64,000 nucleotides of DNA, taken from the NCBI RefSeq assembly GCF_963678635.1, contig NC_087068.1:48567724-48631723 (forward strand), written 5' to 3'. Positions 42,433 to 52,049 of this stretch are shown in pieces (the stretch's first letter is position 1; every line of letters starts with the position of its first letter). Source of the stretch: Symsagittifera roscoffensis (Eukaryota > Xenacoelomorpha > Acoela > Convolutidae). The translations under genes and the position numbers were made by a program. A model generated the notes under the pieces. The model saw nothing but the letters and a program-made list of their open reading frames with translations. It was not told the DNA's origin and searched no databases.

Positions 42433-44238
42433 CTACCCTATTTGGTCACTATCTGTTGTCACATAAGTCCTAGTGTAGATACTGATTCCATCCACGTTCA
42501 GCATCACTTGATACGGCCCATTGACTTCCACGTAGCGTTCATGAAGCTTCTTTATGCGAGGGCCACCCGTTGTTAGTAGTGCTTGCACAGCTCTTGACTC
42601 AGTGCGTGGCTCCACCTGCCTCAGATAATCTGCATATATGTCCAAATGCATCAAAGTGAACTCCGATGGTTCACTCAGATTTCTGATTACCTGGTGTCCT
42701 GCTACCGAGATTATTGACTGTATTTTGCTTGCTTGCGGCACCATGCCGAACCTCTGACCGGAGATCACATTAAGTTTCATGCTCAAACTGCTTGGTGCCT
42801 TTGTCTCTTCGACTTCTGTCGCCTCGAAGGTATTCAGTTTCTCCTGTAGTTTCTCATTTTCCAGTTCGAGTTTCACTTTTTGTTTCACTCTTTCGGCTGC
42901 CCTGTAATCAATCTTGAAGTCATCAGCCGTAGTCACTGGTTTCGTTTCGCATGTCTCTTCAGTCACCGCTTGCATTTTCTTCGTCGCCAGCTCTTGCGGT
43001 TTGTCTTTTCTGCACGCCTCCGCTTCACTCAATAGGCGAGCCTTGCTGGCTTTCACTCCTGATAAAGCTTCCTCATGCCTTGGATGCTTCATGTCTGCTA
43101 CCGAGATTATTGACTGTATTTTGCTTGCTTGCGGCACCATGCCGAACCTCTGACCGGAGATCACATTAAGTTTCATGCTCAAACTGCTTGGTGCCTTTGT
43201 CTCTTCGACTTCTGTCGCCTCGAAGGTATTCAGTTTCTCCTGTAGTTTCTCATTTTCCAGTTCGAGTTTCACTTTTTGTTTCACTCTTTCGGCTGCCCTG
43301 TAATCAATCTTGAAGTCATCAGCCGTAGTCACTGGTTTCGTTTCGCATGTCTCTTCAGTCACCGCTTGCATTTTCTTCGTCGCCAGCTCTTGCGGTTTGT
43401 CTTTTCTGCACGCCTCCGCTTCACTCAATAGGCGAGCCTTGCTGGCTTTCACTCCTGATAAAGCTTCCTCATGCCTTGGATGCTTCATGTCTGCTACAGC
43501 ATCCCAGAATTGCGGACAATCCGATTTAAAATGACCTTCCAAGTTGCAAAAGAAACACCTCGGGCCGAATTTTGCAATTACTCCCCTCATGAAATCTTCA
43601 TGATTAACCTCTGACGCATCTTCGTCCTCGAGGCTAAAGCCTATTGCTTTCATGCCCTGTTTGTAAGTTGGGCATGCTGACACATGATGGTCCGTTGAAC
43701 TGCAATTGGCACAAGAGCGTCTCTTGTCCATATCATCCCTCGGTTTGTACCAGTTGTTCCCTTGGTTTGCTGGTCCGTTGTTAAAATTGCCATAATTGTT
43801 CTTATAATATCCAGATCTCGAAGGAGGTTTCAACAAAATATATTCTTTTAACTTTAGCCTCAACTCCTCCGGTGTTGGCGCATTGGTTGATAGTGGTGTG
43901 TAATGCGTTGCTAGCATCGTTCGAAGTTCATCATTCTTCACACCATCGATGAATTTCGAGGCTACTGCCAGGTTCGTCCTTCTGTTTGACTCATCCGGTT
44001 GGCTGCGTCTTCTAAGCATCTCCAAATCGTCTAGAAACTTGTCTATCGTCTCATCTTCTCGTTGCCTCCGTTTCTCGAAGCGTATCATTGCCTGGTGCCC
44101 CTGTACCCCTGATCCGAAACGATTTAACAAGAATGCGAAGATTTTCTCAGCTGTGTCTCGCTGATATTGCTTCTTGGCCATGACACAGTTCAGGGCTGTC
44201 CCTTCCAAGTTACTGGTGAGCGCACTGCATCCTTGTCT
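42433..44238 (-). CDS. gag: Giant element gag, capsid and nucleocapsid with two zinc knuckles
   Basis: In frame with the preceding part; the open stretch from the codon after the TAA has 601 codons. Helical capsid C-terminal region (KIFAFLLNRFGSG, FEKRRQREDETIDKFLDDL), then two CX2CX4HX4C zinc knuckles at residues about 166-179 (CANCSSTDHHVSAC) and 218-231 (CFFCNLEGHFKSDC), counted from 44208. After them a 132-residue segment (KHPRHEEALSGVKASKARLL to SKIQSIISV) is present twice in tandem, in frame. The ORF ends with TAG at 42433, with the protease starting in the same frame directly after. Gag packages element RNA; the zinc knuckles bind it. Confidence 0.88.
   Translation of the reverse strand, partial: RQGCSALTSNLEGTALNCVMAKKQYQRDTAEKIFAFLLNRFGSGVQGHQAMIRFEKRRQREDETIDKFLDDLEMLRRRSQPDESNRRTNLAVASKFIDGVKNDELRTMLATHYTPLSTNAPTPEELRLKLKEYILLKPPSRSGYYKNNYGNFNNGPANQGNNWYKPRDDMDKRRSCANCSSTDHHVSACPTYKQGMKAIGFSLEDEDASEVNHEDFMRGVIAKFGPRCFFCNLEGHFKSDCPQFWDAVADMKHPRHEEALSGVKASKARLLSEAEACRKDKPQELATKKMQAVTEETCETKPVTTADDFKIDYRAAERVKQKVKLELENEKLQEKLNTFEATEVEETKAPSSLSMKLNVISGQRFGMVPQASKIQSIISVADMKHPRHEEALSGVKASKARLLSEAEACRKDKPQELATKKMQAVTEETCETKPVTTADDFKIDYRAAERVKQKVKLELENEKLQEKLNTFEATEVEETKAPSSLSMKLNVISGQRFGMVPQASKIQSIISVAGHQVIRNLSEPSEFTLMHLDIYADYLRQVEPRTESRAVQALLTTGGPRIKKLHERYVEVNGPYQVMLNVDGISIYTRTYVTTDSDQIG
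42699..43490 (-). repeat. Tandem 396-bp duplication in gag
   Basis: Two copies, 42699-43094 and 43095-43490, essentially identical. The unit is 132 codons long and in phase, so the reading frame survives with an internal repeat. Confidence 0.9.
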
Positions 44239-44994
44239 TTACGACAAGTCCTCTTCCTCGAAATGGAGTTTCATTACCTCTATCCAGGTATCAATACAGC
44301 CATCAGATTCGTCTTTGTAGCATCTTGGTTTCTTAAAGACTCTTCTGGACTTCTTACTGCGTTCAATGGTTCTGGATAACCTCGTCAGGAATGTCTCCAA
44401 AGACCTGTTCAGGAGTTCAAATGCTGTGACCATTGCCGTAGCATCTCTCGAGTGCCCCGCCTGAGTAACATCGCACCTTGTTAAGGGCTCTGTATTCGGT
44501 GCATATCTGCAATCTGAATCGCCGTGACTGTTTCCCCCTTGGCCCACATGACTCCTCCCTGGGCTCGCATGTCTCCTGTTACCGGAATCACTTCTCCCAG
44601 TCGCATGTGTACCTTGCGTCGGTCGTTCGTTAGAGGTCTGTCTGTTCCCCGTTGAATTTGCTCTACTGTTTAGGCCCCATGTTCTAGTATCCCTTGTGGC
44701 ATAGCCTGATGAACTGCCCCTACATCTAGTGGATCCATATGTCCTCCTCTTTTGATGGTCATTGAAGTTCACCTTCGCTTCCCTGCTGGGACCTCCCGAA
44801 TTCGGTTCCCCTTCTTTTGGTCCACTCCTGCTGCCTAGTAGCCCGTCCAACCTATCCATGATAGCCTGAGTTCGCCTCTCCATCATCGCATCTATCTTTG
44901 TGTCAAGAATCCCAAGAGACTGCTCTTGCTGAACTCTTAACTTCTCCATGTCGTCTCTTAAGCGTAACTCTCTCTGTTCCGCTTCTCTTGTCAT
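44239..44994 (-). CDS. gag: Giant element gag, middle part
   Basis: 251 codons in the same frame as the part above and the part below. It opens by continuing the coiled coil (REAEQRELRLRDDMEKLRV), passes through a Ser/Gly/Arg-rich linker, and ends in the start of the retrotransposon capsid domain: RCYKDESDGCIDTWIEVMK followed by LHFEEEDLS and a TAA at 44239. The D-W-I-E-V-M-x-L-x-F block is the usual entry to the Retrotrans_gag fold, which continues after the stop, so the TAA falls inside the capsid and is most simply a nonsense mutation. Confidence 0.7.
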   Translation of the reverse strand: MTREAEQRELRLRDDMEKLRVQQEQSLGILDTKIDAMMERRTQAIMDRLDGLLGSRSGPKEGEPNSGGPSREAKVNFNDHQKRRTYGSTRCRGSSSGYATRDTRTWGLNSRANSTGNRQTSNERPTQGTHATGRSDSGNRRHASPGRSHVGQGGNSHGDSDCRYAPNTEPLTRCDVTQAGHSRDATAMVTAFELLNRSLETFLTRLSRTIERSKKSRRVFKKPRCYKDESDGCIDTWIEVMKLHFEEEDLS

Positions 44995-46101
44995 TCACAA
45001 CAAGTTCTTCGCTATGTGCTCGTCCGTTCTTTCCTTCAAGCGTTTTTCGCTCCTACCAATTTCTTGTCTATTGCGGTTTATTTCTTCCCGCAGACTTTCT
45101 CTTTCAATGTGGACTGCCCTTTCCAGGTCACTCATTCTTATGGACATCTGTTCATTTTGTTCTCCTATACTGCTCACTATGTTGTTCAAGGCTTCTTCTA
45201 ATGATGCCCCGTTTTCCACTAGTGGCGTCACTAGTGGCGGTGTCACCCTGTCGATCCCATGTAGCTTCGTGCTGGTCGAGATTCGGGCTTTGATTCTCTG
45301 CCTCGACGTCTTCTCATTATCCACCTCATGATCCGCCGATTCGTTGCCTAGCCCTTTGTTTCTACTCTCCCCAGTTCGCGTCTCTGAATTTGTCATACTC
45401 GCCAAGCCTCTCGACTGGCCTGGTGTGTTTGCGTCTTTGCTTATCGTTCTCACCACACCAAATTTGTCCTTGGTTCCAGTCTCTCTTTCGACGTATGCCT
45501 CATTCTCCTGGGTCGAACTATTGAGGCTGACTTGAGATCCAAAGTCCACTTGCTCGTCTTCGTCCTCTTCTTCCTCCTGGGATTCACCTTCGTTTCCTGT
45601 GCCCACTCCCATGGTGAATGGAAAGATGTTTCCGAAAGTGTTCTTCATTCTTTCTGAGAACGATGAGGACGTTGTCTTTTTCTCCGTCACGCCTGCCATC
45701 ATGGTGTTGTCTGTGGGAGATCTTCTAGTTGCCACAATTTCAGACATCTCTTCTCGGTCCAGTGTCCCGGTAGAAGTGGCAAAATTTTGGCCTTGTTCTA
45801 TCGGAGTAGATTCACTCGCCAGCCTTCTGTCTCTCCCCTCCAGTCCATGTATTTCCTGGTTCTCATTCATGGCCTGGTCCGGATGGACCTCCCCTTCTAG
45901 CATAGCTTTTTGCTCTTCTGAGGACTTCTGACTCCTGGTTTCAACCATTCTGCCTGAAACCGTATCCCCTTTGTCGGTCCGGGTTTGTGTGATGCGTTCC
46001 ACAAAAGGGTCAGTCATTGCTTTTCTTTGCTTTTTAGGTATGAATTTCTTAGAGCTATTACCTCGTTTAGGTATTCTTGACTTGTCTAGACTCATTTTCA
46101 A
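44995..46101 (-). CDS. gag: Giant element gag, N-terminal part
   Basis: 368 codons from ATG at 46101. The N-terminus is strongly basic (PKRGNSSKKFIPKKQRK, residues 11-27), the middle is Ser/Thr/Glu-rich with an acidic run (QEEEEDEDEQ), and the last 70 residues form a charged coiled coil (ERAVHIERESLREEINRNR). A TGA follows at 44995-44997 and the same frame goes on at once with ATG at 44994. The position directly after the leader and the in-frame continuity with the capsid and zinc-knuckle part below identify it as the matrix-like N-terminus of Gag. No matrix fold is recognisable. The TGA is either a mutation of this copy or a readthrough stop. Confidence 0.7.
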   Translation of the reverse strand: MKMSLDKSRIPKRGNSSKKFIPKKQRKAMTDPFVERITQTRTDKGDTVSGRMVETRSQKSSEEQKAMLEGEVHPDQAMNENQEIHGLEGRDRRLASESTPIEQGQNFATSTGTLDREEMSEIVATRRSPTDNTMMAGVTEKKTTSSSFSERMKNTFGNIFPFTMGVGTGNEGESQEEEEDEDEQVDFGSQVSLNSSTQENEAYVERETGTKDKFGVVRTISKDANTPGQSRGLASMTNSETRTGESRNKGLGNESADHEVDNEKTSRQRIKARISTSTKLHGIDRVTPPLVTPLVENGASLEEALNNIVSSIGEQNEQMSIRMSDLERAVHIERESLREEINRNRQEIGRSEKRLKERTDEHIAKNLL

Positions 46102-49100
46102 TTTATCACTTCTTGATGCCTATACACTCAATTCGATTGCTGGTGACCTTCTAGTTTGACTATCGATAAAAATAACACAACACAATAAATTCCAAAAATG
46201 GCTATTAAATAGTGACCACGAATCCTTGTATGTTATCACGGCCCAGCGTATTCACAACTTATTTACAATAATCGATTTTTAGTCGTAAGATTTGAGAACT
46301 AGCACAGTATGATGATATCAGTCAATTTATAAGATAGTGTATTCACTACCCAATTAAGCACAAATTGTTGATTTAAAATCAGATATAACAAAATAGGAAT
46401 ATCTCTATGAAAAATGTATGTGTATTGTACTTTTAGTCGGTCGCAGTACAATAGTCGAACTTGTTTTATAAAGAAAGAGCTTTCCCTGCTTGGTGCTGCA
46501 CCAAACAGACAAAACTTGAAGGCAGTAGTTTTCTCAAGTGGGCGTCTATTGCACCCACCGAGTCCTGTGTTACCTATCTGCCTTCGGACTGCCCGAGCTA
46601 GACCTACTAAAATCCTCAGGGCAGTCACTTTTCTCAAAAACGTTTTAGGATTTCAATCCACACCAATGAGTTACAAACTCTAGACTTAGTGTCGCGAATA
46701 TCCGAGTTTGGACCTGTTTCGTTTTGGTATAGTCTGGTCTTTTTTTAAAGGCAAGTTACCAGTGCAGTCACTGGTTCCTAGCCTGTCTCTTAATAACCTA
46801 ACACCCCTACTATTATCTTTTCTTCTATTTGCCTAAGTCTTTTAATAAAATAATGCCCCTCCGGGTTGACAAAAACAGTACCCCTCCGGACTGGCAAAAG
46901 TAGGACCCCTCCGGATCGGCAAAATTGAGACCCCTCCGGTTTGGGACCCCTCTGGGTTAGCAAATGTAAGACCCCTCCGGATTGGGACCCCTCCGGTTTT
47001 GTGAAAACAAGACCCCTCCGGATTGGGACCCCTCCGAATCAGGAAAAATTTGGACCCCTCCTGATTGGGACCCCTCCGGTTTTGTAAAATTAGCTTTTCT
47101 GAGACTTTCTTAATTTTCAACCTATACCCCTCCAGATACGTTCTTCGATGCTATTATGCTGTTTGTATCAACTAGGAAGGGTATGTGGTCCTTCCCTAGA
47201 CCCTTCCGGATTAAAGTTAAGCCTCTTATTTGACAATTCACGCTAACGGTGAAGGGTCTTATCGCTAGCCTAATTTCGGCTCTATCAAGGTTTTCCGGTG
47301 CATTTAGCCTTCCCTATTTTTCTAGAACAGCGTAAAATTGCCTTATTCAACCGTTTCTACCCTTTGGTAGGGGTGTAAGGGCTTTCCAAAGAAAATTATA
47401 AAACGTGAGGGGTGAATTGGTGAATTTGCTAAAAACGATCTCAAAAAATTTTCACGCTTATTTTTTCGAATAATTTTTGTCCCTATTAGTACGCTCAGCT
47501 AATTTCTGATCTATTAGTATCAAGATCAACTGGATCCGTCTAGTAGTTCCAAAGTTATTAACCAAAACGTCTTTTTTCTGAAGTCAAGAAATTTCTCTCT
47601 TATAGGTTCCGCCTAACTTTTTCCGCAATTCTGTTTTTTCGACCTAAAAATTATTGATCCGAGCTCAGAAGGCCTGTACTCTTCTAGCTAAATGCAAAAA
47701 ACCCGATCTGAAACGCTATAGTTGAAAAAATTTACGAAAAACTATGCTATTTGGACCCCTCCGGAATGATGAATCCACTGAATCAAACACGTTAAGTTCG
47801 ATTTCTCTGTAACCCAGAAGGCTTTCGGGAAGCGGGTTTTAGAACCTGTAGTTTCACTAGTGGAAGTTGTCCGAACAACTATTTTTACTGTCCTAACTCA
47901 AAAATTTCAAAAAATTTTCTGATTTTATTGTGTTCCGTTTTCTCAAAAATCGCGAAAACTCGGTTTTTGTTACCAAAATAGTTCCAACCACTTCCGAACT
48001 AAACTCAACCGGTTCTACCTATTGTACTAGTACAGCTACGATGTAACTCACTAATTTAGCGCTTTTTTCCGTATTTCGATACATCGATATTTCAAAAATC
48101 GCGTTTTGTGGGGTGATCAAAATATCGCTATTTTGACCCTAAAAACCTGTCTGTTTTCTTTGTTTTTTCACTGAAAAACGATATAGGAGTATTAATATGG
48201 GCTATATAAGTAAAAATAGTAGTAATACTATACCCCTCCGGGTTTGTTCAATATCCGAATTAAGGTGCTTAACTCGGATATTCGCAGTTCGGTGAAGGGT
48301 CACTACAGTGCAGCACTGTCGAGCCCCCCACAGATTACTATACTAATTTTTTTGTACCGAAAGGGATGCAAAACTTGTTAACGATACCCAACAGTCGACT
48401 TTCGTTGTCGTTGAGCCCCTCCTTGTTGCTTCTTGTACTGCTTGCCGGATCAGTATTCTCCCAAGACCCCTCCGGATTGAGCGCAAATCAGCAGACCCTT
48501 CCGGATTGAGCGCAAATTAGCATTAACGTGCTTAAATACTCAAACAACCCTACAGTACAAGCCTCACAAACGGGCTACAAAATGATCGTAACAATCTTGA
48601 TTGATATAAATGCCTGTAACAACAATATAACTACCAACAACAAACGGCAGGGTCGGATCACATCTTGTCTGGGGGATGATTTCTACTGATTTTTTAATTT
48701 TTTTTTACTGTTTTTGGTTTTTTCGGATTTTTTTTTGTTTTTTTTTGTTTTTCTTGGGTACTATACTACTGGTTTTATATATATCTTTAAGTGTTTTTGG
48801 TCACGGACCTCTCAGGGAACGAGGGGATGGCCGATCACCCCACCCTTCCTGGTTCGTGAATTTTCGGTCTTAACTAGGTTAAAAAGCTATTCACGGTAAT
48901 CCGGAAGGCATCCGCATTCCGAACTACCCTTCCACCCCGGCGATTTCGGCCTATTAAGGGCGTTAATGTGAGCATCCGCTGGGCGCGGAATGCTCGTTAA
49001 CGGTTCTGCCGGTCATGATGTTAAAAAAAGAATAACACCCAGGAGCGCCATAAAAACATCTATGTAACATTCGCCCCGAAAATAAAGCTAGGTTCTAAGA

Positions 49101-49190
49101 CGACTGGCCAACGTCTGAACAGAGCTCTAGATGCTTTTCACCGTCTCTACTTGGTGGTCTTTTCAACATCGGGTCGACAAAAACGTTACT
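46102..49190 (-). other. Long untranslated leader of the giant element
   Basis: About 3.1 kb between the PBS and the first gag codon with no long open frame that looks coding. It contains the spaced CCCCTCCGG motif array (main cluster 46857-47135, more at 47205, 47755, 48232, 48466 and 48495), a T-rich stretch at 48690-48760 (purine-rich in the RNA) and an imperfect GC-rich inverted repeat near 48970-48997 (GAGCATCCGC with GCGGAATGCTC). Leaders of LTR elements carry the packaging signal and sometimes splice donors; none can be fixed here. Confidence 0.6.
46857..47135. repeat. Array of spaced CCCCTCCGG motifs
   Basis: About twelve copies of a GACCCCTCCGGattGGG-like unit in 280 bp, spaced 16-25 bp apart, several with one change (CCCCTCTGG, CCCCTCCGA, CCCCTCCTG, CCCCTCCAG). 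The spacers are AT-rich and differ, so this is a motif array and not a simple tandem repeat. Single copies recur through the leader and in both LTRs. Confidence 0.8.
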
Positions 49191-49208
49191 GTTCTCCGGC
49201 TTCGACCA
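49191..49208 (-). promoter_or_regulatory. Candidate primer-binding site
   Basis: On the minus strand TGGTCGAAGCCGGAGAAC begins seven bases after the 5' LTR. A PBS starts with TGG because it pairs with the tRNA 3' CCA. I cannot name the tRNA: it shows partial likeness to a tRNA-Tyr 3' end but not a full match. Confidence 0.45.
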
Positions 49209-49215
49209 GAACGCT

Positions 49216-49862
49216 CAAATTAACTTACTTACATGCAAAATTAGTGAGCTCATGGCTCCTCGAAGATGGATCATCCCCTCAAAGATGGATCAACCCTTTC
49301 CCCCAACTCCTAGCTTCTCATCCTTGCAAAATGAATTCTGATGTTAATTAGATTCAATTCAGGACATAATAGGGAAGCTAAAAGTTTATGTAAAACAGTT
49401 TCAGTCCAAATCCCGAGACCCCTCCGGATTCTTGAATCCGGGGAAGTAAGACTCTTATTCTCCTTCCGGAAGGCTGGTTTTCCACCCTTCACCGTTGTTC
49501 GCAGCGGCCTTGCAACTATTGTAGCGGCACAATAGTTGCAACTCGGAACAGTCTCTGCTTCTTCTGCTTTTTTCTGATTCCGATTCTCAATTTTTCCGTT
49601 GTTGTCGTCGTCGCAACTATCGTTGTTGTGTTTCTATTTTGGTGTTTCTCTAAAATGGCCGTTTTTGACGTTTCTCAGAATTAGTACGTCATCATTTCGA
49701 ATTTTTAAAATTTAGGAATTTCCGAATCCTTCAGCCTTCACGATTTGTCCAATCGTTTGAATAACGCTCGTATTCCTTCAAAACCGCCAATTCGGAAGGT
49801 TCGCTGCCAAAAACTCGAAACTGCTGAATCTGCATTTTTGTCCATTCTGGTCGATTGTCACA
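49216..49862 (-). repeat. 5' LTR of the giant element (right)
   Basis: 647 bp, beginning TGTGACAATCGACC on the minus strand. By eye it differs from the left LTR at about five positions (near 49230, 49251, 49337, 49507 and 49855). It contains one CCCCTCCGG motif that overlaps the near-palindrome CCGGATTCTTGAATCCGG at 49425-49442. It should carry the promoter for the minus-strand transcript; no confident TATA box is assigned. Confidence 0.88.
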
Positions 49863-49886
49863 GTACTAAATATTGTTTTTAATATT

Positions 49887-51150
49887 GCTTCTTGCACAGT
49901 AACCGGCTATCCTGTTTCTATCTTAATACATGTATACATATTGTTTATTATTAAAAAAAGAATTAACCCTCCAGTTTTGGGTCAGTACTAGGCGTGTTAT
50001 GTCACGAATGCATAATAGTTAGATGAAAAAAATTATGGAAGTAGATGTACTTTTTGAAAAAAATTAATGTTTTGGAAGATCTGGATAAACTGAGTTGAGT
50101 TTTTTTTGCTTGGGAATTCTTGGAAATGCCACCATATTTTGAATAAAAACTGAATATCAATTGGAATGGAAAATTTAAATGAGATCAACCACCAACTCAT
50201 AAAAATTGATGAAATAAAATCTAGGCAGCATAGATTTTTAGTTGTTTTGGTTGTCCTCTACCTGAGTGGTTTTTCTTTATTTTAGTTTTTTTTTCGTTTG
50301 GCATCCGGAGTATACTATGGCGTGACTGTGGATTTTTACTTAGGTGCTCCAGATCAGGTTGGTGAAAAGCATACACGACTGAAACAACTACTTTTGGGTA
50401 TTGTTGAGGACTCCTTTGAGGACACAAACATGACAGATCGAAACTGTCGGGTTTTCTTTTGATCACGTGCCCGAAACAAAGTAGTCGTCGACCACATTGA
50501 AATATAGGAACACTGGTTTATGGCAAGTTTATGTTCTTTCGAAGAGCGTGAACAAAGTACAGAACAGGATAATTCAGTTCCAAGAAGCAAATATGACACT
50601 GCAGCATGGACCTTGCACTCACTAATTCGGCCTTGTTCCAACGGTTACGATGCATGGTGACCATATGGTGAACAGGGAACAGCCCAAATATAAGATGGTA
50701 ATCACGATAACCTTAATTATACTGAGCCTCTATACTGCTGCTCTACAATGCCGGCTCGCAGCTCCCAGTTCTCCCGAGATTTCTGCTCCAGAAGGGATCC
50801 CAGTTGCCCCGTCCTCAGTCGATTTAAATTTTACGACATCAATAGAGGCTGAAATGGCCGGTGTCTCATCCAATATCTATTGAAGACAGGATTACACTAC
50901 TTACGGTTGACTAAGAAAAATTGACTATGAAAAAAACAAGTGTACGAAGATAAACGAGGACGCCAAGAAAATTCACTCGATGAACTAACGAAGGTTCAAT
51001 CTCAGGCCAGTAAAAGAGCAGACGACATTGAACTAAAGGACGGAACAAAGCCTTAACGATTTTTTTGTTTTTATTTATGGCCATTAGAGAAGCCGAGGAA
51101 AAGGTCAAAATACCTGGAACTTGTTGATGACGTATATGCTTAAATATACA
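49887..51150. repeat. Repeat C, copy 1
   Basis: Matches 54424-55697 at most positions over about 1.26 kb, in the same orientation. It starts just outside the right LTR of the giant element. It encodes no intact protein, but short plus-strand stretches look formerly coding, such as GVTVDFYLGAPD at about 50320 and ADDIELKDGTKP at about 51020-51055. Origin unknown; probably a decayed element. Confidence 0.65.
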
Positions 51151-52049
51151 ATGGAGAGAACCATAATATCCAAATTAAATCATGAATGGAGACTAAAAGG
51201 GACGAGATAATGACAGGCAATCATAGGGAATCTGAATGGCACTTTGAATGGTAGCTATGTGCCCCAATAATCTATCTAAAAAAAAGATTTCAATGCTCTG
51301 ACTAGTAACGTGAAAAGGGCTGCTCTAATTTGTACCATGGCAAGAAAAAGAGGTTAAAATAACAAAACCTAGAAAGTTTTTAAGATCCTAATGAACATTT
51401 TTTAACAAGTTGCACAGATAGTCCAAGCAATGATTTTGCCAAATATTGAACAACCTTGAACTGCAGAGAAGCAGCCCTGGCGAAAAACAAACACGGATGA
51501 AAGTTATTGTTAACTACTGCAACGTCCATTGATGGTACACTCACCTGTTACCATTTGATCTCAGTAGACACAACGGATGATAATCTTGAAGATTTCATCA
51601 AATCTTGATTGGCCTGCGCTGTTTTTTAATCAGTTCGGAGATGTTAAATCAGACCAGACTCAATTCTTGGATTATTAGAAACAACCCATGTATAGTGAGA
51701 CATTGTCAAGTGCGGTTTTTATTAGGGTTTAGTTGATGATAGAAGGTGGGCTCAAAAGACAGAAGGAATTCGTAAATGGTCTTTTTGAAACAAAAAAGGT
51801 GGAACCGTTGGTGCCAGATAACGGAGAATTTGTTTTAAACGATGCAACAAACTGTCGAACACGGCTTAAAGCTTTTTCTTTTTTGGATTGTTTTCTTTTT
51901 TCATTGTGGATTATTTTTTTGTTACCAGAAGAATTTCACATTGGTTGGAGTTGGATGGTTGGGTAGGCTGCCCCCTCACCGCCGAGGTTATCCCCATTTT
52001 TACACCATAAACTTTAGACCAGTATGCCCTTAAGCTTTACACAAAGCGC
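51151..52049. other. Spacer without recognised features
   Basis: AT-rich sequence after repeat C copy 1. It may be the rest of the same element, whose counterpart at the second copy is hidden by the N gap. No gene is supported. Confidence 0.4.

Larger units (their letters stand above)
25081..49862 (-). mobile_element. Giant (24.8 kb) Ty3/gypsy-type LTR retrotransposon with accessory genes
   Basis: Bounded by 647-bp direct repeats at 25081-25727 and 49216-49862. All major open frames inside run on the minus strand, so the 5' LTR is the right one. Order in the reading direction: LTR, candidate PBS, 3.1-kb leader, gag (46101-42433), protease (42426-41641), RT (41644-40379), RNase H (40419-39310), integrase (39400-37334), then accessory ORFs from 36902 down to about 26812, PPT, LTR. 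RNase H before integrase and the GPY/F module place pol with Ty3/gypsy. Base composition is clearly more GC-rich than the host flanks. Usual gypsy elements are 5-10 kb; oversized ones exist (Ogre in plants, Burro in planarians), but this cargo is unusual. I find no matching target-site duplication (TTATT left, GTACT right). Confidence 0.9.

Noticed and set aside
46842-47120. A minus-strand frame of 92 residues with a repeated RRGPNPEGS-like peptide
   Set aside because: It is the translation of the CCCCTCCGG array; the motif spacing is not a multiple of three and other frames are equally patterned.
46857-47135. CRISPR-like look of the motif array
   Set aside because: Units are short (9-16 bp), degenerate and irregularly spaced inside a retrotransposon leader in a eukaryotic genome; there are no cas genes.
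50650-50883. A small secreted protein (hydrophobic start MVITITLIILSLYTAAL)
   Set aside because: The frame is not kept in the second copy of repeat C, so it is probably a chance frame in a decayed element.
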